Source of the DNA: G963704535 sp963704535
Lineage (GTDB): Bacteria; Chloroflexota; Chloroflexia; Chloroflexales; Roseiflexaceae
Direction of reading: 5' to 3'
Assembly (NCBI GenBank): GCA_963704535.1
Contig: OY969916.1
Coordinates: forward strand, 4,898,001 to 4,962,000
Length of the DNA: 64,000 bases
Within the stretch, counting starts at the first letter, position 1; the number at the start of each line of letters is the position of its first letter. Shown here in pieces: positions 46,326-56,298 of the stretch. The notes beneath the pieces are model-generated. The model saw nothing but the letters and a program-made list of their open reading frames with translations, was not told the DNA's origin and searched no databases. The translations under genes were made by a program, and so were the position numbers.

Positions 46326-47651
46326 ATGCAACTTATCCATACGCGCTGTGCTGGGATGGATGTTCACAAGAAGTCGGTCGTTGTGAGCGTGCGATTGGTG
46401 GCTGCCGATAGCACGCTGACAACACATCTGCGCAGCTTTGACACCACCACCGCCGAGTTGCTCAACCTTGCCGCGTGGCTGGCCAGTTTGGAGGTGACCC
46501 ACGTCGCGATGGAGAGCACCGGCGAGTTCTGGAAGCCGGTCTACAATCTGCTGGAAGGGTCGTTCACGGTTCTGGTTGTCAATGCCGCTCACATCAAGTA
46601 TGTCCCCGGCCGCAAGACCGACGTTCGCGATGCCGAGTGGATCGCCGAGTTGCTCGCCCATGGCTTGCTGCGACCCTCCTTCATCCCGCCAGCGCCCCAA
46701 CGAGCCCTGCGCGACCTGACCCGCCAGCGCACCCATCTGGTGCAGGAGCGCGCCAGTGTGGTCAACCGCATGCAGAAGGTGTTGGAATGGGCCAACATCA
46801 AGCTGGCCTCGGTGGTGACCGACATCACCGGCGTGTCGGCGAGAAAGATGCTGCAAGCGCTGGTGGATGGTCAGACGGATGTGACGGAACTGGCAGAGCT
46901 GGCCAAGGGGCGACTGCGGAGTAAGCGAGCCGAGTTGGAGCAGGCGCTGCGCGGCACGCTGCTTGAGCATCACGCCTTCATGATCGGGCAACATCTGGCA
47001 CTGCTTGACGTGTTCGACGAGCAGATTGCCGCTTTTGACGAGCAGATCCGTGCGGCGATTGAGGGCACGCGGCCGATGCCGCCTACAGATGGGGGCGAAG
47101 GGCCCGACAAAGACACGATCGCGCCAGATGCGCCGACTGCGCCCTGCGGAGCGTGGGCCGCTCAGGCGATCGTCGATGCTATTCCGGGAATTGGCAGTCG
47201 CATCGCCGAGACGATTGTGGCCGAACTGGGAACCGATATGAGTCGCTTCCCCAGCAGCGCTCACGTAGGCAGCTGGGCTGGGCTGGCACCCGGTCAGCAC
47301 GAGAGCGCTGGCAAACGCAAGTCGACGCGCATCCGCGATGGGAACAAGTACTTGCGCAGCGCCTTGATCCAGGCGGCCTGGGCGGCGGTCAAGCAGAGTG
47401 AGACATTCTTGGCGGCCTTTTATCGCCGCTTGGCGGCACGCCGTGGCAAGAAGAAAGCGATTGTAGCTCTCGCGCATAAGATTCTCGTGATTGTCTACAC
47501 GCTGCTGAAGACCGGCGAGGTCTATCAAGAGCGCGGCGCCGCTGCGCTCGATGAGCGGCAGAAAGATCGGATCGTCCATCGGCTGGAGCGGCGCATCGCC
47601 CAACTCGGCTACAAAGTCCATCTCGAACCCGTAACGGCTGTGGCGGCTTGA
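46326..47651 (+). CDS. IS110-family transposase
   Basis: ATG 46326 follows TTGGGAGGTTCGCC and gives 441 residues; the open frame upstream is non-coding. The RuvC-like DEDD set is visible as D12 (GMDVHKK), E63 (AMESTGEFWKP), D99 and D102 (KTDVRDAEW). The C-terminal Tnp_20 domain with its catalytic-serine region is AIPGIGSRIAETIVAELG and HVGSWAGLAPGQHESAGKRKS (split). A coiled coil lies between. These enzymes cut and paste with a guide bridge RNA. The frame is intact, so the element may be active. Confidence 0.92.
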   Translation: MQLIHTRCAGMDVHKKSVVVSVRLVAADSTLTTHLRSFDTTTAELLNLAAWLASLEVTHVAMESTGEFWKPVYNLLEGSFTVLVVNAAHIKYVPGRKTDVRDAEWIAELLAHGLLRPSFIPPAPQRALRDLTRQRTHLVQERASVVNRMQKVLEWANIKLASVVTDITGVSARKMLQALVDGQTDVTELAELAKGRLRSKRAELEQALRGTLLEHHAFMIGQHLALLDVFDEQIAAFDEQIRAAIEGTRPMPPTDGGEGPDKDTIAPDAPTAPCGAWAAQAIVDAIPGIGSRIAETIVAELGTDMSRFPSSAHVGSWAGLAPGQHESAGKRKSTRIRDGNKYLRSALIQAAWAAVKQSETFLAAFYRRLAARRGKKKAIVALAHKILVIVYTLLKTGEVYQERGAAALDERQKDRIVHRLERRIAQLGYKVHLEPVTAVAA

Positions 47652-47684
47652 TGGCCGCTCGCAACCCCTATTTTCGTGTTAGCA

Positions 47685-49145
47685 TCACCGCCGCACGATC
47701 GGCAACTGCATCCGTGATGTCGCCTGGGTCGGCGCGCCCCAGGTGACGACCAGCGTGGGGCGTCCGAGGGCATTCCAATCCTCGGCGTCGGAGGATGTAA
47801 AGTATTTACTGCTGTGCATGTTGGTATCGGCCGTATACAGGGCGATATCAAGCGGCTTGCCGGCGGCATAGGCTTCGGCGACGGCGGCAGTGGCATCCCA
47901 GGTGTAGGGCACCTTGGGCCAGTTGATCTCAAGGCCAGTCGGCTTGACCCAAGTGCCGCTGAGATGCTGGCGCGCCAGCGGGCTATTGTTCCAGGTCAGG
48001 CCGGCTTCGGTCCATTCCCCATCGACGCTGAAAAGCTGGACGAAGGATGTCGTTGGCCGATCCCCAGGATTGGAGCTGTTGAGGTTGCCGGCAGTCCCCC
48101 AGAGGTGCAGCGTCAGCTCGGCGCGCACGATCACTTTGCCGGCCGGGACCTGATTGAGCCCGAAACGAAGATACGACCGGGAAAAGCAGGGGAAGTCGGT
48201 GATCGCCGCCTGGCTCTCGACGAATAATGACGTCTCGCTATCGCCCTGGAGCGGCTCGTCGGGGTCGCCATTATGACCATTGTTACAGGAGCCGTCCGCG
48301 CCGACGGTTGCATCGATCACCTGGCTGCCGGCCACGCCGCGCCGAATCGTGGCCTGGCCCTCGATGCTGGCGAATGGCGCGCTGTAGCCGGCCAGCCCGA
48401 GGTGAAGCTCGCTCCAGGTGGCAGGGCGTTGCGCGTCGAGCGCCTCGGGCCAGGTCTGGATCGGGCCTGCACCGGCGGGCGGTTGAGCGTCGCGGTCGAA
48501 GAGCTGGACGCCCATCCCCACCGTCTTGCCGTCGGGCGGCCCGTTGAGCCCCAGCGTACTCCAGGGAATAAAGAAGGTACTGGCCCAGCCGTAATCGATA
48601 TTGCCGCCGTTGTTATTCGGCCCGGTATCGCTCCACTGGGAGCCAGGGCGATCGGTCCAAGCACCATTCCAGGACGTATCCCAGCCGGCGCCAGTGCCGC
48701 GCGCCTGGCGATGCCAGCGGTTGTCGTTCGCATCGCCGCCGCGCCAGCCGCTCAAAAAGCGATAGTCGCCGGGCTGGGGCGCCGAGGATCGGGCGCCGGC
48801 CGTGTCGAGGTACAGCGCCACCGCATCGTACTGGGTTAGGTCGTCGGCCGGCTGGGGGTTCTGGTTGTACCACAGGTAGTAATCGACGACCGTGACCATG
48901 ACTTGAAGATTGGCGGGCGTGTAGGCCACCCGCATGTCGACATAGTTCGGGCCAGGGATCGGCGCCTGTTTCGCCTTGCCATCCCAACCGACCTTCCCAA
49001 ACCAGAAGATCGCCGCGCTACTCCAATCGACATCACCTTCAAACCGCGGCGCGTTGACACGGCGTGGGGCGGTCGCCGCAGTGGCCGGATGCTGGGGCAG
49101 CGCTGACACTATGATCAAGGCCAATAAGAGCACCAGGCGGTACAT
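47685..49145 (-). CDS. Secreted protein with CBM9-like and DNRLRE domains
   Basis: ATG 49145 (MYRLVLLLALIIVSALP) gives a signal peptide with likely cleavage after ATAAT-like sequence; the longer frame upstream runs through the ACGTGAA repeat. The N-terminal half (APRFEGDVDWSSAAIFWFG, YDAVALYLDTAG, ASTFFIPWSTLGL) resembles a family 9 carbohydrate-binding fold. The C-terminal half has the DNRLRE/TGF-like pattern SYLRFGLNQVPAGKVIVRAEL and WTEAGLTWNNSP. Probably an extracellular binding protein. It follows the large secreted gene on the same strand. Confidence 0.75.
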   Translation of the reverse strand: MYRLVLLLALIIVSALPQHPATAATAPRRVNAPRFEGDVDWSSAAIFWFGKVGWDGKAKQAPIPGPNYVDMRVAYTPANLQVMVTVVDYYLWYNQNPQPADDLTQYDAVALYLDTAGARSSAPQPGDYRFLSGWRGGDANDNRWHRQARGTGAGWDTSWNGAWTDRPGSQWSDTGPNNNGGNIDYGWASTFFIPWSTLGLNGPPDGKTVGMGVQLFDRDAQPPAGAGPIQTWPEALDAQRPATWSELHLGLAGYSAPFASIEGQATIRRGVAGSQVIDATVGADGSCNNGHNGDPDEPLQGDSETSLFVESQAAITDFPCFSRSYLRFGLNQVPAGKVIVRAELTLHLWGTAGNLNSSNPGDRPTTSFVQLFSVDGEWTEAGLTWNNSPLARQHLSGTWVKPTGLEINWPKVPYTWDATAAVAEAYAAGKPLDIALYTADTNMHSSKYFTSSDAEDWNALGRPTLVVTWGAPTQATSRMQLPIVRR

Positions 49146-49160
49146 AACAGCGTTCCTTCG

Positions 49161-49215
49161 AAACGTGAAACGTGAAACGTGTTGCGAATTTTCACGTTTC
49201 ACGTTTTACGTTTCA
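49161..49215. repeat. Hairpin of tandem (ACGTGAA) units
   Basis: AAACGTGAAACGTGAAACGTG and, after 12 bases, TTCACGTTTCACGTTTTACG. It is the same unit as at 18136-18195 and lies between two secreted-protein genes. Confidence 0.85.
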
Positions 49216-49218
49216 GGA

Positions 49219-52200
49219 CTACTTCCAGATCATCGGCAGGGTGGCGGTGTAGCCATTCAGGATCAGCGTGGCGCTGCGTGTGAGCGTGCCGGCCGCGCCG
49301 CCGTCGAGCTGGGAGTTGATCTTCACGATTCGCGTGTCGGCGATCTGGACGCGCGCCTGGGCGGTGATCGTGACCTGGCGTTGCTCGCCCGGTGCGCCGC
49401 TCCAGGTGATCACGCCACCACTCGCCGTGACTTGGCCCACAGTGGACTGGGCCGAGCCGCCGACGTACTGAAGCTCCGACGGCAGCGTGATCGTCAGCTC
49501 GACCGCATTGGTCAGCGGGCCGCCGGTGTTCGCGAGGGTAAAGGTCAGCGCAACGTTCGTATCCTTGCGTGGCGCGACCGGCGCCGCGCTCAAGCCGGAG
49601 GTCGACAGGCTCGGCCCGGCCAGCGACAGCAACGTGGCCAAGTTGTGCAGGCGATACAGGTCGTAGCGTGGGTTGATGCTCATCGGCAGTGGGAGCTGGC
49701 GGCGCAGCGTATCCCAATCCTCGCCCAGCACCAGTGCCTTGGTCTGGAACAGATCGTGGGCCAGGGTGGGGCTGTGCCAGAGATGCTCGCCGCCGGTCGT
49801 GGTGTGGTGGGCCAAGTCGCTCATCCACCACCAGGGCGCGTTGACCTCGTAGGTCTGGACGTAGCGCTGAGTCTCCGGCAGCAGATCGCGCCGCAGCCGC
49901 TCGGCCAACTCAGGATAAAGCGGGCTGTAGCCGACCAACGCGGCATAGTACATAAACCCGGCGCCTGAGTGGATACGCGCCTCACTGCCATCGTACCAGT
50001 TGAGCTGGCGCATGTCGCTGATCCGGTTGCGGTCGCCCTCAAGCGGGATCAGCTCGCCGGGGTCATTGTACTTAAAAATATCGTCGTGATTGGGCACGCC
50101 ATCGGCATCGAGCCGCAACGGCAGCGGCACAATCGCGCCTGCATCATACTGCTCACGGGTGTAGTGCGCCAGGCGAACGCGGGTCGCCAGCAGATTGTCC
50201 AGCAGCGTGCGAGCTGCGCTCGCAGTGGCGGTGTCACCCCGCTGTGTCGCCATGGTCAGCATGCCGGCAGCCGCGCCGATCTGGCTAGCCAGGCCCAGCT
50301 TGCCGACCCGCCACTTCTCGAACTTGCAGTATCCCAGCGTGCTGTCGTAGGCGGCGGTGAACTTGCCGAAGAGGCTCTTAATAAACGACCAGTTGGCGTT
50401 GACCAGCGACCAGTCGCCGGTCGCCTGACTGTAGGCCGCCATCGCGTAGAGCCGCTCGCCGGTCAACAGCTCATTATCGCGCTGCCAGGCAGCGACGATC
50501 CCGCCATTAACATTGCAGGGATCACCGCTCTTGAGCCCAGCCTGCCCGAAGATCAAGCAGTCACGGTTATACGAATATTGATTCTTGTCGAATAGCTCGG
50601 TCTGCGCCAGGGTCTTGAGATAGCCGAGCGCCTGTGTACGCAGCGACAGCGACAGGAAGGGCAGCGCCTGCGACACGATCCAGACCCGCTCGCCGGCGGT
50701 GCCAAACACCTGATAGGCACTGATCTCATCCTGCATATGGATGCCGGCCTGCTCGAACTTCGCGTACGGCGGCTGCGGGCCGGCGGCGATCAGATCGGCA
50801 ACGCGCTGCTCCAACTCGGACTGAAGGGCGTCAACCGAAGGCGCGTCGGCGCGCGGGTAGGTCAGTACGTGGGCGCGGGCATCGCGAGCGGGAAAGGCCA
50901 GCGGAGTGATGCCGGTCGGATCTTTGCCGCGGTTGGTGGGGCCAAGCGCGAACAGCCAGCCGTAGCTGACGTAGTAGACCATGCCGCCCGCGACGACCGG
51001 CGGGCTGGCGCCCGGCACGCCGCCCATCGCGATCGCTCCGCCATAGCGCCAGAGATGCTTGCTGGGCAGCGGAGCCAGCGGGTCCATATGCGATTGGAAG
51101 CCGGCGACCGGGCTGCCGAACAAGGTCGCTTTGGTTTTGCCGGCGGTGTGGTATACCCCCAGGTCCTCGCTGATCGTCGTCAGGTAGTCGGCGCCGGCGA
51201 ACGTGGCGCGCCCATTCTCATCGCGGCGCATGGTGAACGCGTCGCGCACCGCCACCTCGGTCGTCACGCCGCTATCCAGAGCGACGCGCACCAGGCGCGA
51301 GTTGTGGTCCAGGCTGTAGTCGCCGAACCCATCGCCTTTCGCGCCGCCGGGGGTGGGAAACCAGGCGTTGCCGCCGCTGTCGAGCACCGGCTCCAGCAGC
51401 CCCCAGTAGGGCAGCGGCAGCGGCACATAGCGCCGCGCCGCTTTGTCCCACAGCTCGGTCCCATCAGTTGCGCGCAGAAAGAATGTCGAGCGCCGCTCGG
51501 GGTGGCCTTGTAATACTCATTCCAGGTCGCGGTCGGGTCATTGCCTGGGGCGACGCTGGGGTAGCTCTCGGTCGGGAGGTATGACTGGACGCCTGGCTTG
51601 GTCGTGAGGAAGATCACTACCGCGCCGCCGTCCGAGACCACCGGGTAGGTGCCGCGCGCGCCCACACCGGGGAGCTGGCGCTGCCAGATCAGCGTCCCGG
51701 TCGTCGCGTCGAGCGCCCGCGCGTACAGGTCCTCGTTGCCGACGTAGACGCGGCTGCCGTCGGGCGCCAGCGCGGCGGCGCCGGTAAACGCCGTGTGCAG
51801 GCGGGCATTGCCGGGCGGGTAGGACCAGCGCGCGGCGCCGGTCGCCGCATCGAACGCGAAGAAGCGCCCGGCGGTGCTACCGATGTAGACGGTGCCGCCG
51901 GCGAGGGCCGGCGCGGCGTAGACCGGCCCGCCGGTCTGGGCCTTCCAGATCAGTGCCCCCGTGCCCGCGTTAAGGGCGTAGACGTAGCCGTCGAGGCTTC
52001 CGAAGAACACGCGGCCATTGGCATAGGCGGCCGTATGGGCGATCGGCCCGGCGCCGAAGCTCCAGGCCACGCTGCCGTCGGCGACGTTAAGCGCGGTCAT
52101 ACTACCATTCATCGCGCCGACGAAGACTCGCCCACCGGCGACGATCGGCTCGACCTCGACCTCCACACGCTCGCCGAAGTTGTAGGCCCACTGGAGGTGC

Positions 52201-52475
52201 AGCTTGCCGTCCACTCCCGCCGCCACCGCAGCCCCGGCACGGCCACTGCGCTGGATATCGTGGCGATACTGGGGCCACTCGTCGCCGGCAGCGGCGCGGG
52301 CGGGCTGCCCAAGCGGAAGCAGCGAGCAGAGCAGGGCCACAAGCAGGCAAAAGATAGTGGAGGGATGGTGAAAAATGCGGGATCGTCTGGCGCCCACGTG
52401 CGAAACGCCTGGTACGAGACAATGCGTAGCATAATGCTGTGCTGCGGTGATGCAGCGCGTGACGCCGCGAGGCAT
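49219..52475 (-). CDS. Secreted PQQ-type beta-propeller protein, frame broken
   Basis: ATG 52475 follows AAAGGTGAG; a signal segment TIFCLLVALLCSLLPLG precedes the mature protein. Residues about 70-330 are propeller blades with the repeated GxxxALxxxTGxxxW pattern (VYALNAGTGALIWKA, FFAFDAATGAARWSY, ARALDATTGTLIWQR). At about 51505 the frame fails after NEYYK. Adding one base gives GHPERRSTFFLRATDGTELW and continues about 730 residues. The rest has an alpha-rich middle and a C-terminal DUF11/CARDB-like domain (VALTFTLANTGGPLTNAVEL). Roughly 1085 residues in all. Surface or extracellular; ligand unknown. Confidence 0.75.
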
Positions 52476-52622
52476 AGGGCTCACCTTTATGACGAATAGC
52501 GGATCGAGCGGTGGCTCGCCTGGTGGCGCACCTCACTGAATATACCAAAAAAAGACGCTGGGAACATAAACACTTGCTCACAAGAAGGAGAAAAGTACTA
52601 CCGAGGCATGTATCAAGGTGAT

Positions 52623-52717
52623 GATATAGCATTCCTAAATGAGTTGTAAAAGGGGGTGTGGGGAAGCCCCCACAGAAACCCTTTCCCACTTTACAACCCA
52701 GATAGGATTGCTATAGA
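52623..52717. repeat. GC-rich hairpin 10 with extended arms
   Basis: The arms extend well beyond the core: ATATAGCATTCCTAAATGAG and, reversed, CTATAGCAATCCTATCTGGG both lead into GTTGTAAA(A/G), then a G-run hairpin GGGGGTGTGGGGAAGCCCCC. The roughly 95-bp inverted repeat looks like a small non-coding mobile element. It lies past the stop of the phosphatase gene. Confidence 0.7.
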
Positions 52718-52778
52718 TTTTTAATGTACGGACTCGTTTATGACATTCTGACACCCTCCCATCGGGAAAGCCGGATGT

Positions 52779-53282
52779 CTACTCCCCCCGCACCACCTGC
52801 CCCCACTCGACCAGACGCTCGTGCTGGGACCCGTTCAGCATTACGATCGGGCGGGCGAGCCGGACCCGGCCGAACGCCTCGGTATGGCCAAGACCTTGGG
52901 TCATCAGGAAGGCGCTGGTGGTCAACGAGGCGCGACCGACTCCGGCGTGGCAGTGGACCAGCACCGGCAGCCGTTCGACGTGGGCCTCGCGGATGAACGC
53001 GATGGCATGGTGCAGTTGATCGATCGTTGGCGGGTGGAAGTCCTCGACCGGCAGCCGAAGCGCGCGGGCGGGCGGCGGCTCACCGAACTCATCCTCGCGC
53101 TCGGCTTGGAGGCTGAGCACCGCCCGCACGCCGAGAGCGTACAGCGCGGGCCACTGCACAGCCGTGAACTCACCACCGACATACAGCAACTCATCGATCT
53201 TGCTCACGTTCAGGCCAAACACACGGCGCCATTGGGTCGCCGCGTAGTGCCACATCCGGGAAGGGGAGAAAAACGTTGCCAT
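52779..53282 (-). CDS. Dual-specificity protein phosphatase
   Basis: ATG 53282 has GAGG five bases upstream. The open frame above it is a shadow of the divergent gene. The 167-residue protein contains the P-loop VHCHAGVGRAS, a C-x5-R signature, with the general-acid aspartate probably in VEDFHPP. LNVSKIDELLYVGGEFTAVQW is the usual substrate-recognition start. It dephosphorylates Ser/Thr/Tyr or other phosphoesters in the cytosol. Divergent from the Lrp-type gene with 81 bp between starts. Confidence 0.85.
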   Translation of the reverse strand: MATFFSPSRMWHYAATQWRRVFGLNVSKIDELLYVGGEFTAVQWPALYALGVRAVLSLQAEREDEFGEPPPARALRLPVEDFHPPTIDQLHHAIAFIREAHVERLPVLVHCHAGVGRASLTTSAFLMTQGLGHTEAFGRVRLARPIVMLNGSQHERLVEWGQVVRGE

Positions 53283-53363
53283 CATCGCCTCATACCTTTG
53301 CGCCCACTCCGACCTTGTATTATACTGGGCGTGGAGCGACATCAAGTGGAGGGATTCTACGCC

Positions 53364-53643
53364 ATGCTTACCGCATTTGTGATGATCGAGGCCGAGCCGG
53401 ATAAGATCGCCGACGTCGCCCAAGCAATCACCAACGTGGCGAACGTCGCCGAAGTCTATAGCGTGACCGGCGAATTCGACATCCTGGTCGTGCTGCGGCT
53501 GTCGGAGTACGAGCAACTGGCTCGAGGCGGTCCCCGATGGGCTGGCCAAGATCGAGGGCATCTTACGAACTAATACGGTGCTGGCGTTCCGGCGCTTCTC
53601 GGCGAAGGATCTGGAGGCGGCCTGGGATATCGGCGTGTCCTGA
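53364..53643 (+). CDS. Lrp/AsnC ligand-binding (RAM) domain protein, frame broken
   Basis: ATG 53364 follows GTGGAGGGATTCTACGCC. TAFVMIEAEPDKIADVAQAI, NVAEVYSVTGEFDILVVLRL is a stand-alone RAM/AsnC C-terminal domain without a helix-turn-helix. At about 53523 the frame fails after YEQLA. Removing one C restores EAVPDGLAKIEGILRTNTVLAF and ends at TGA 53641-53643, 92 residues, the usual size. These small proteins bind amino acids and form rings. TATACT (53321-53326) may be its -10 box. Confidence 0.8.
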
Positions 53644-53671
53644 CGGCAGCTAGATTGCCCTACGGGCAGAA

Positions 53672-53730
53672 CAAACAACAAAGAACAAAGAACAAAAGCT
53701 TACCATTGCTGTCCTTTGTCCTTTATTCTC
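53672..53730. repeat. Hairpin of tandem (ACAAAGA) units
   Basis: ACAACAAAGAACAAAGAACA and GTCCTTTGTCCTTTATTCT are the arms. The second arm runs into the last codons of the kinase gene. Confidence 0.75.
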
Positions 53731-56092
53731 TGGCTGAATCCGCCTCCAGGATCTGCCGCAGGCTGGCGCGCAGCTCGGCCGGCGAGAAGGGCTTCTGGAG
53801 CATACTGACGTAGCCGTCGGCCTGGACCCGACCGCTGATCTCCTCTTTGCTGTAACTGCTCATCAGGACCACCCGCGCATCCGGCCTGACGCGGCGGATC
53901 AGGCGAAACGCCTCATCGCCGTTCATGTAGGGCATGGCGATGTCGAGCAGTACAACATCGATCACATCGGCGTACACGGTGAAGATCTCCACACCCGCAC
54001 GGCCATTCGACGCGGCCAATACAGCAAAGCCAAAGCGCTCCAGGAGTTGTGTCACCACCGCCCGCACTGGCTCCTCGTCGTCGACGACCAACACCGTGCC
54101 TTTGCCCCGCCACGCCACGCCGTCCTGAGAAGCAATCGGATGGAAATCATTCATCGTCAGGCTGGCCGGAAGCAGCACCGTCATGATTGTCCCCGCGCCG
54201 ACGACGCTCTGAACCCGCAGTGCCCCGCCGTGATTACGGATGATCCCCAGGACGGCAGCCAACCCTAGCCCGTGCCCATTGGCCTTGGTGGTGAAGAAGG
54301 GCTCGAATATTCTAGCCTGGGTCGCCTCGTCCATCCCGCAACCGGTATCGGCGACCTCCACCGCAACATACGGCCCCTCCGGTAGGTCATCGGAAAGGTG
54401 CGCCTCGGCAACATAGGCCTGGTCGACATGGGCCATGCGGGTGGTCAAGGTAATCGTACCCTCCCCGCTCCCGATCGCATCCGCAGCGTTGATGATCAGA
54501 TTGAGGACCACCTGGTGGACCTGGGTGACATCAACCTCAACCGCTGGAAGCTGCGGCGCAAGGTCACACTGGAGCGTCACCAGCCGTGGGATCGAGGCCC
54601 GCAGCAGCGCCCCCAACTCCTCGACAACCGTGTTGAGATTCAACAGCTCGATCCTGGCGCGGCCCTTGCCAGCGTAGGCAAGCAACTGGCGTGACAGCTC
54701 GGCCGCATGGCGTGTGCCCTTCGCGACCCGATCAAGCGTCACGCGCGCGGGGGAGTCCGGCGGCAGTTCCATCAGCGCCAGGCCCGCATTGCCCAGGATC
54801 ACCGCGAACAAGTTCCCAAAATCGTGTGCAACGCCCCCGATCAGCAGGCCGAGACTCTCGATCTTCTGGGTTTCCTGTAGCTTACGCTCGATCGCACGGC
54901 GTTGCTCCTCCGCCCGCTTGCGCTCGGTGATGTCCTCGGAGATACCCAATAGATACAGGGGCCGACCATCCATATCAAGAACTGGTATCTTCTTCGTATG
55001 CAGGATTCGCATGCCCCGATAGCGCGTCTGAATAGTCTCCTCGGGGATATCTGCCAGGATGCCGGCGCGCAGTACCTCCCGATCCTTCGTCGTGAAGAAA
55101 TCGGCCTCCTCGGGCGGAAAGAAGTCATAATCATTCTTTCCGACCAACTCGGCTTCGGTGTGACCAACCAGCTCTTCCCCCGACCTATTCATCAGCACAA
55201 ATCGGAGTTCCTCGGCATCCTTGACGAAGATCATATGGGGCAGATTATCGATAATGGAGGTTAAGAAGGTCTGTGTGCGCCACATCGCCGCCTCTGCCTG
55301 TTTCTGCTCGGTGATATCAACCGCGACGCCACTCACCCCGATCAATTCGCCCTCGGCGTTTCGCAGCGGCGTCCCCCAATGCTCGAAGACGACGCCATTG
55401 TCAGACGTCATTGTGCGCGATGTATCGCCGCCCAACGCGCGGTTGGCCCACTCGATCAGCGCCGGGACATGCTGATACATGTCGAAGACCGAACGCCCGA
55501 TAATATCACCCGGTTGCAGGCCCACCGACGCCAGGCCACGGCCTTCCACAAGGGTGAAGACCCCCTCGCGATCAAAGGCGAACAACACGATCGGAATACT
55601 GGACGCAACGGTACGGAGGAGTTCCTGGCTGGCGCGGAGCGCTTCCGTCGCGCGATCACGCTCGATCAGCAGCGCATGCCGGATCTGCTCCTGTTCAGCG
55701 AGAATCGTCTTTGTCGCGTGGGTAAAAAAGCCGGTCGCGATCATATTCATGATCGTCGCAATGCGCGGCTGGAGCAGTACGGCCTGGGAAGGGGGGAGTT
55801 CAGCAACCAGTTCCTGCGCCAGGACTTCGAGGGAGCGGCCCAGCGCCTCGGCAGGGGGCGTATAGTAGAGTTGCGCTAAATTGACTCCGATACCCCGCGC
55901 CTGGTATGGATCGAAACCCTTGGAGCACACAATGGTGGTGATCTGATCGAGCAAATCGCCGAGGCGCTGGCGGAGGGTCGCCAGGTTAAGCGTCGTGAAC
56001 CCGGCCCACGCAACCGCGCGCAGCCAGCGATCGACGATCGCTTCGCGTCGATTACGAATAACCTGGAGGACGTGCTCCTGTCTGAAACTCAT
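53723..56092 (-). CDS. Hybrid histidine kinase with RsbRD, two PAS, and receiver domains
   Basis: A 789-residue cytosolic protein. Domain order: an N-terminal RsbRD-like all-helical domain (residues 1-140), PAS 1 (about 160-275), PAS 2 (about 285-400, ending LLGISEDITERKRAEEQ), HisKA with phospho-acceptor VAHDFGNLF, HATPase with NLIINAADAIG, DTGCGMDEATQ and GHGLGLAAVLG, then a receiver TVLVVDDEEPVRAV with aspartate in VVLLDIAMP. It should sense a ligand through PAS and pass phosphate within itself or to another receiver. It follows the other kinase gene on the same strand. Confidence 0.88.
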   Translation of the reverse strand: MSFRQEHVLQVIRNRREAIVDRWLRAVAWAGFTTLNLATLRQRLGDLLDQITTIVCSKGFDPYQARGIGVNLAQLYYTPPAEALGRSLEVLAQELVAELPPSQAVLLQPRIATIMNMIATGFFTHATKTILAEQEQIRHALLIERDRATEALRASQELLRTVASSIPIVLFAFDREGVFTLVEGRGLASVGLQPGDIIGRSVFDMYQHVPALIEWANRALGGDTSRTMTSDNGVVFEHWGTPLRNAEGELIGVSGVAVDITEQKQAEAAMWRTQTFLTSIIDNLPHMIFVKDAEELRFVLMNRSGEELVGHTEAELVGKNDYDFFPPEEADFFTTKDREVLRAGILADIPEETIQTRYRGMRILHTKKIPVLDMDGRPLYLLGISEDITERKRAEEQRRAIERKLQETQKIESLGLLIGGVAHDFGNLFAVILGNAGLALMELPPDSPARVTLDRVAKGTRHAAELSRQLLAYAGKGRARIELLNLNTVVEELGALLRASIPRLVTLQCDLAPQLPAVEVDVTQVHQVVLNLIINAADAIGSGEGTITLTTRMAHVDQAYVAEAHLSDDLPEGPYVAVEVADTGCGMDEATQARIFEPFFTTKANGHGLGLAAVLGIIRNHGGALRVQSVVGAGTIMTVLLPASLTMNDFHPIASQDGVAWRGKGTVLVVDDEEPVRAVVTQLLERFGFAVLAASNGRAGVEIFTVYADVIDVVLLDIAMPYMNGDEAFRLIRRVRPDARVVLMSSYSKEEISGRVQADGYVSMLQKPFSPAELRASLRQILEADSARE

Positions 56093-56298
56093 GCGATCTC
56101 ACGCTTACTGCACTGGTACAGTGTCTGGTCCGACTGAATGACAAACCGATCTCAGGATGTGAATATTTGGAATCAGACCAGGCGCTGCGTGAAGCGTGAA
56201 ACGTGAGCAGAACAACTCCGATCACGCCTTACATATCAAGCAAGTGCTGCTGCTCCATCGATATGCACCTCCACCGCTATTATACCCCTTTTCGGCGA

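Noticed and set aside
52821..53573. 250-codon plus-strand frame across the phosphatase region
   Set aside because: Only the part from ATG 53364 is real (Lrp-type domain); the rest is a shadow of the phosphatase gene.
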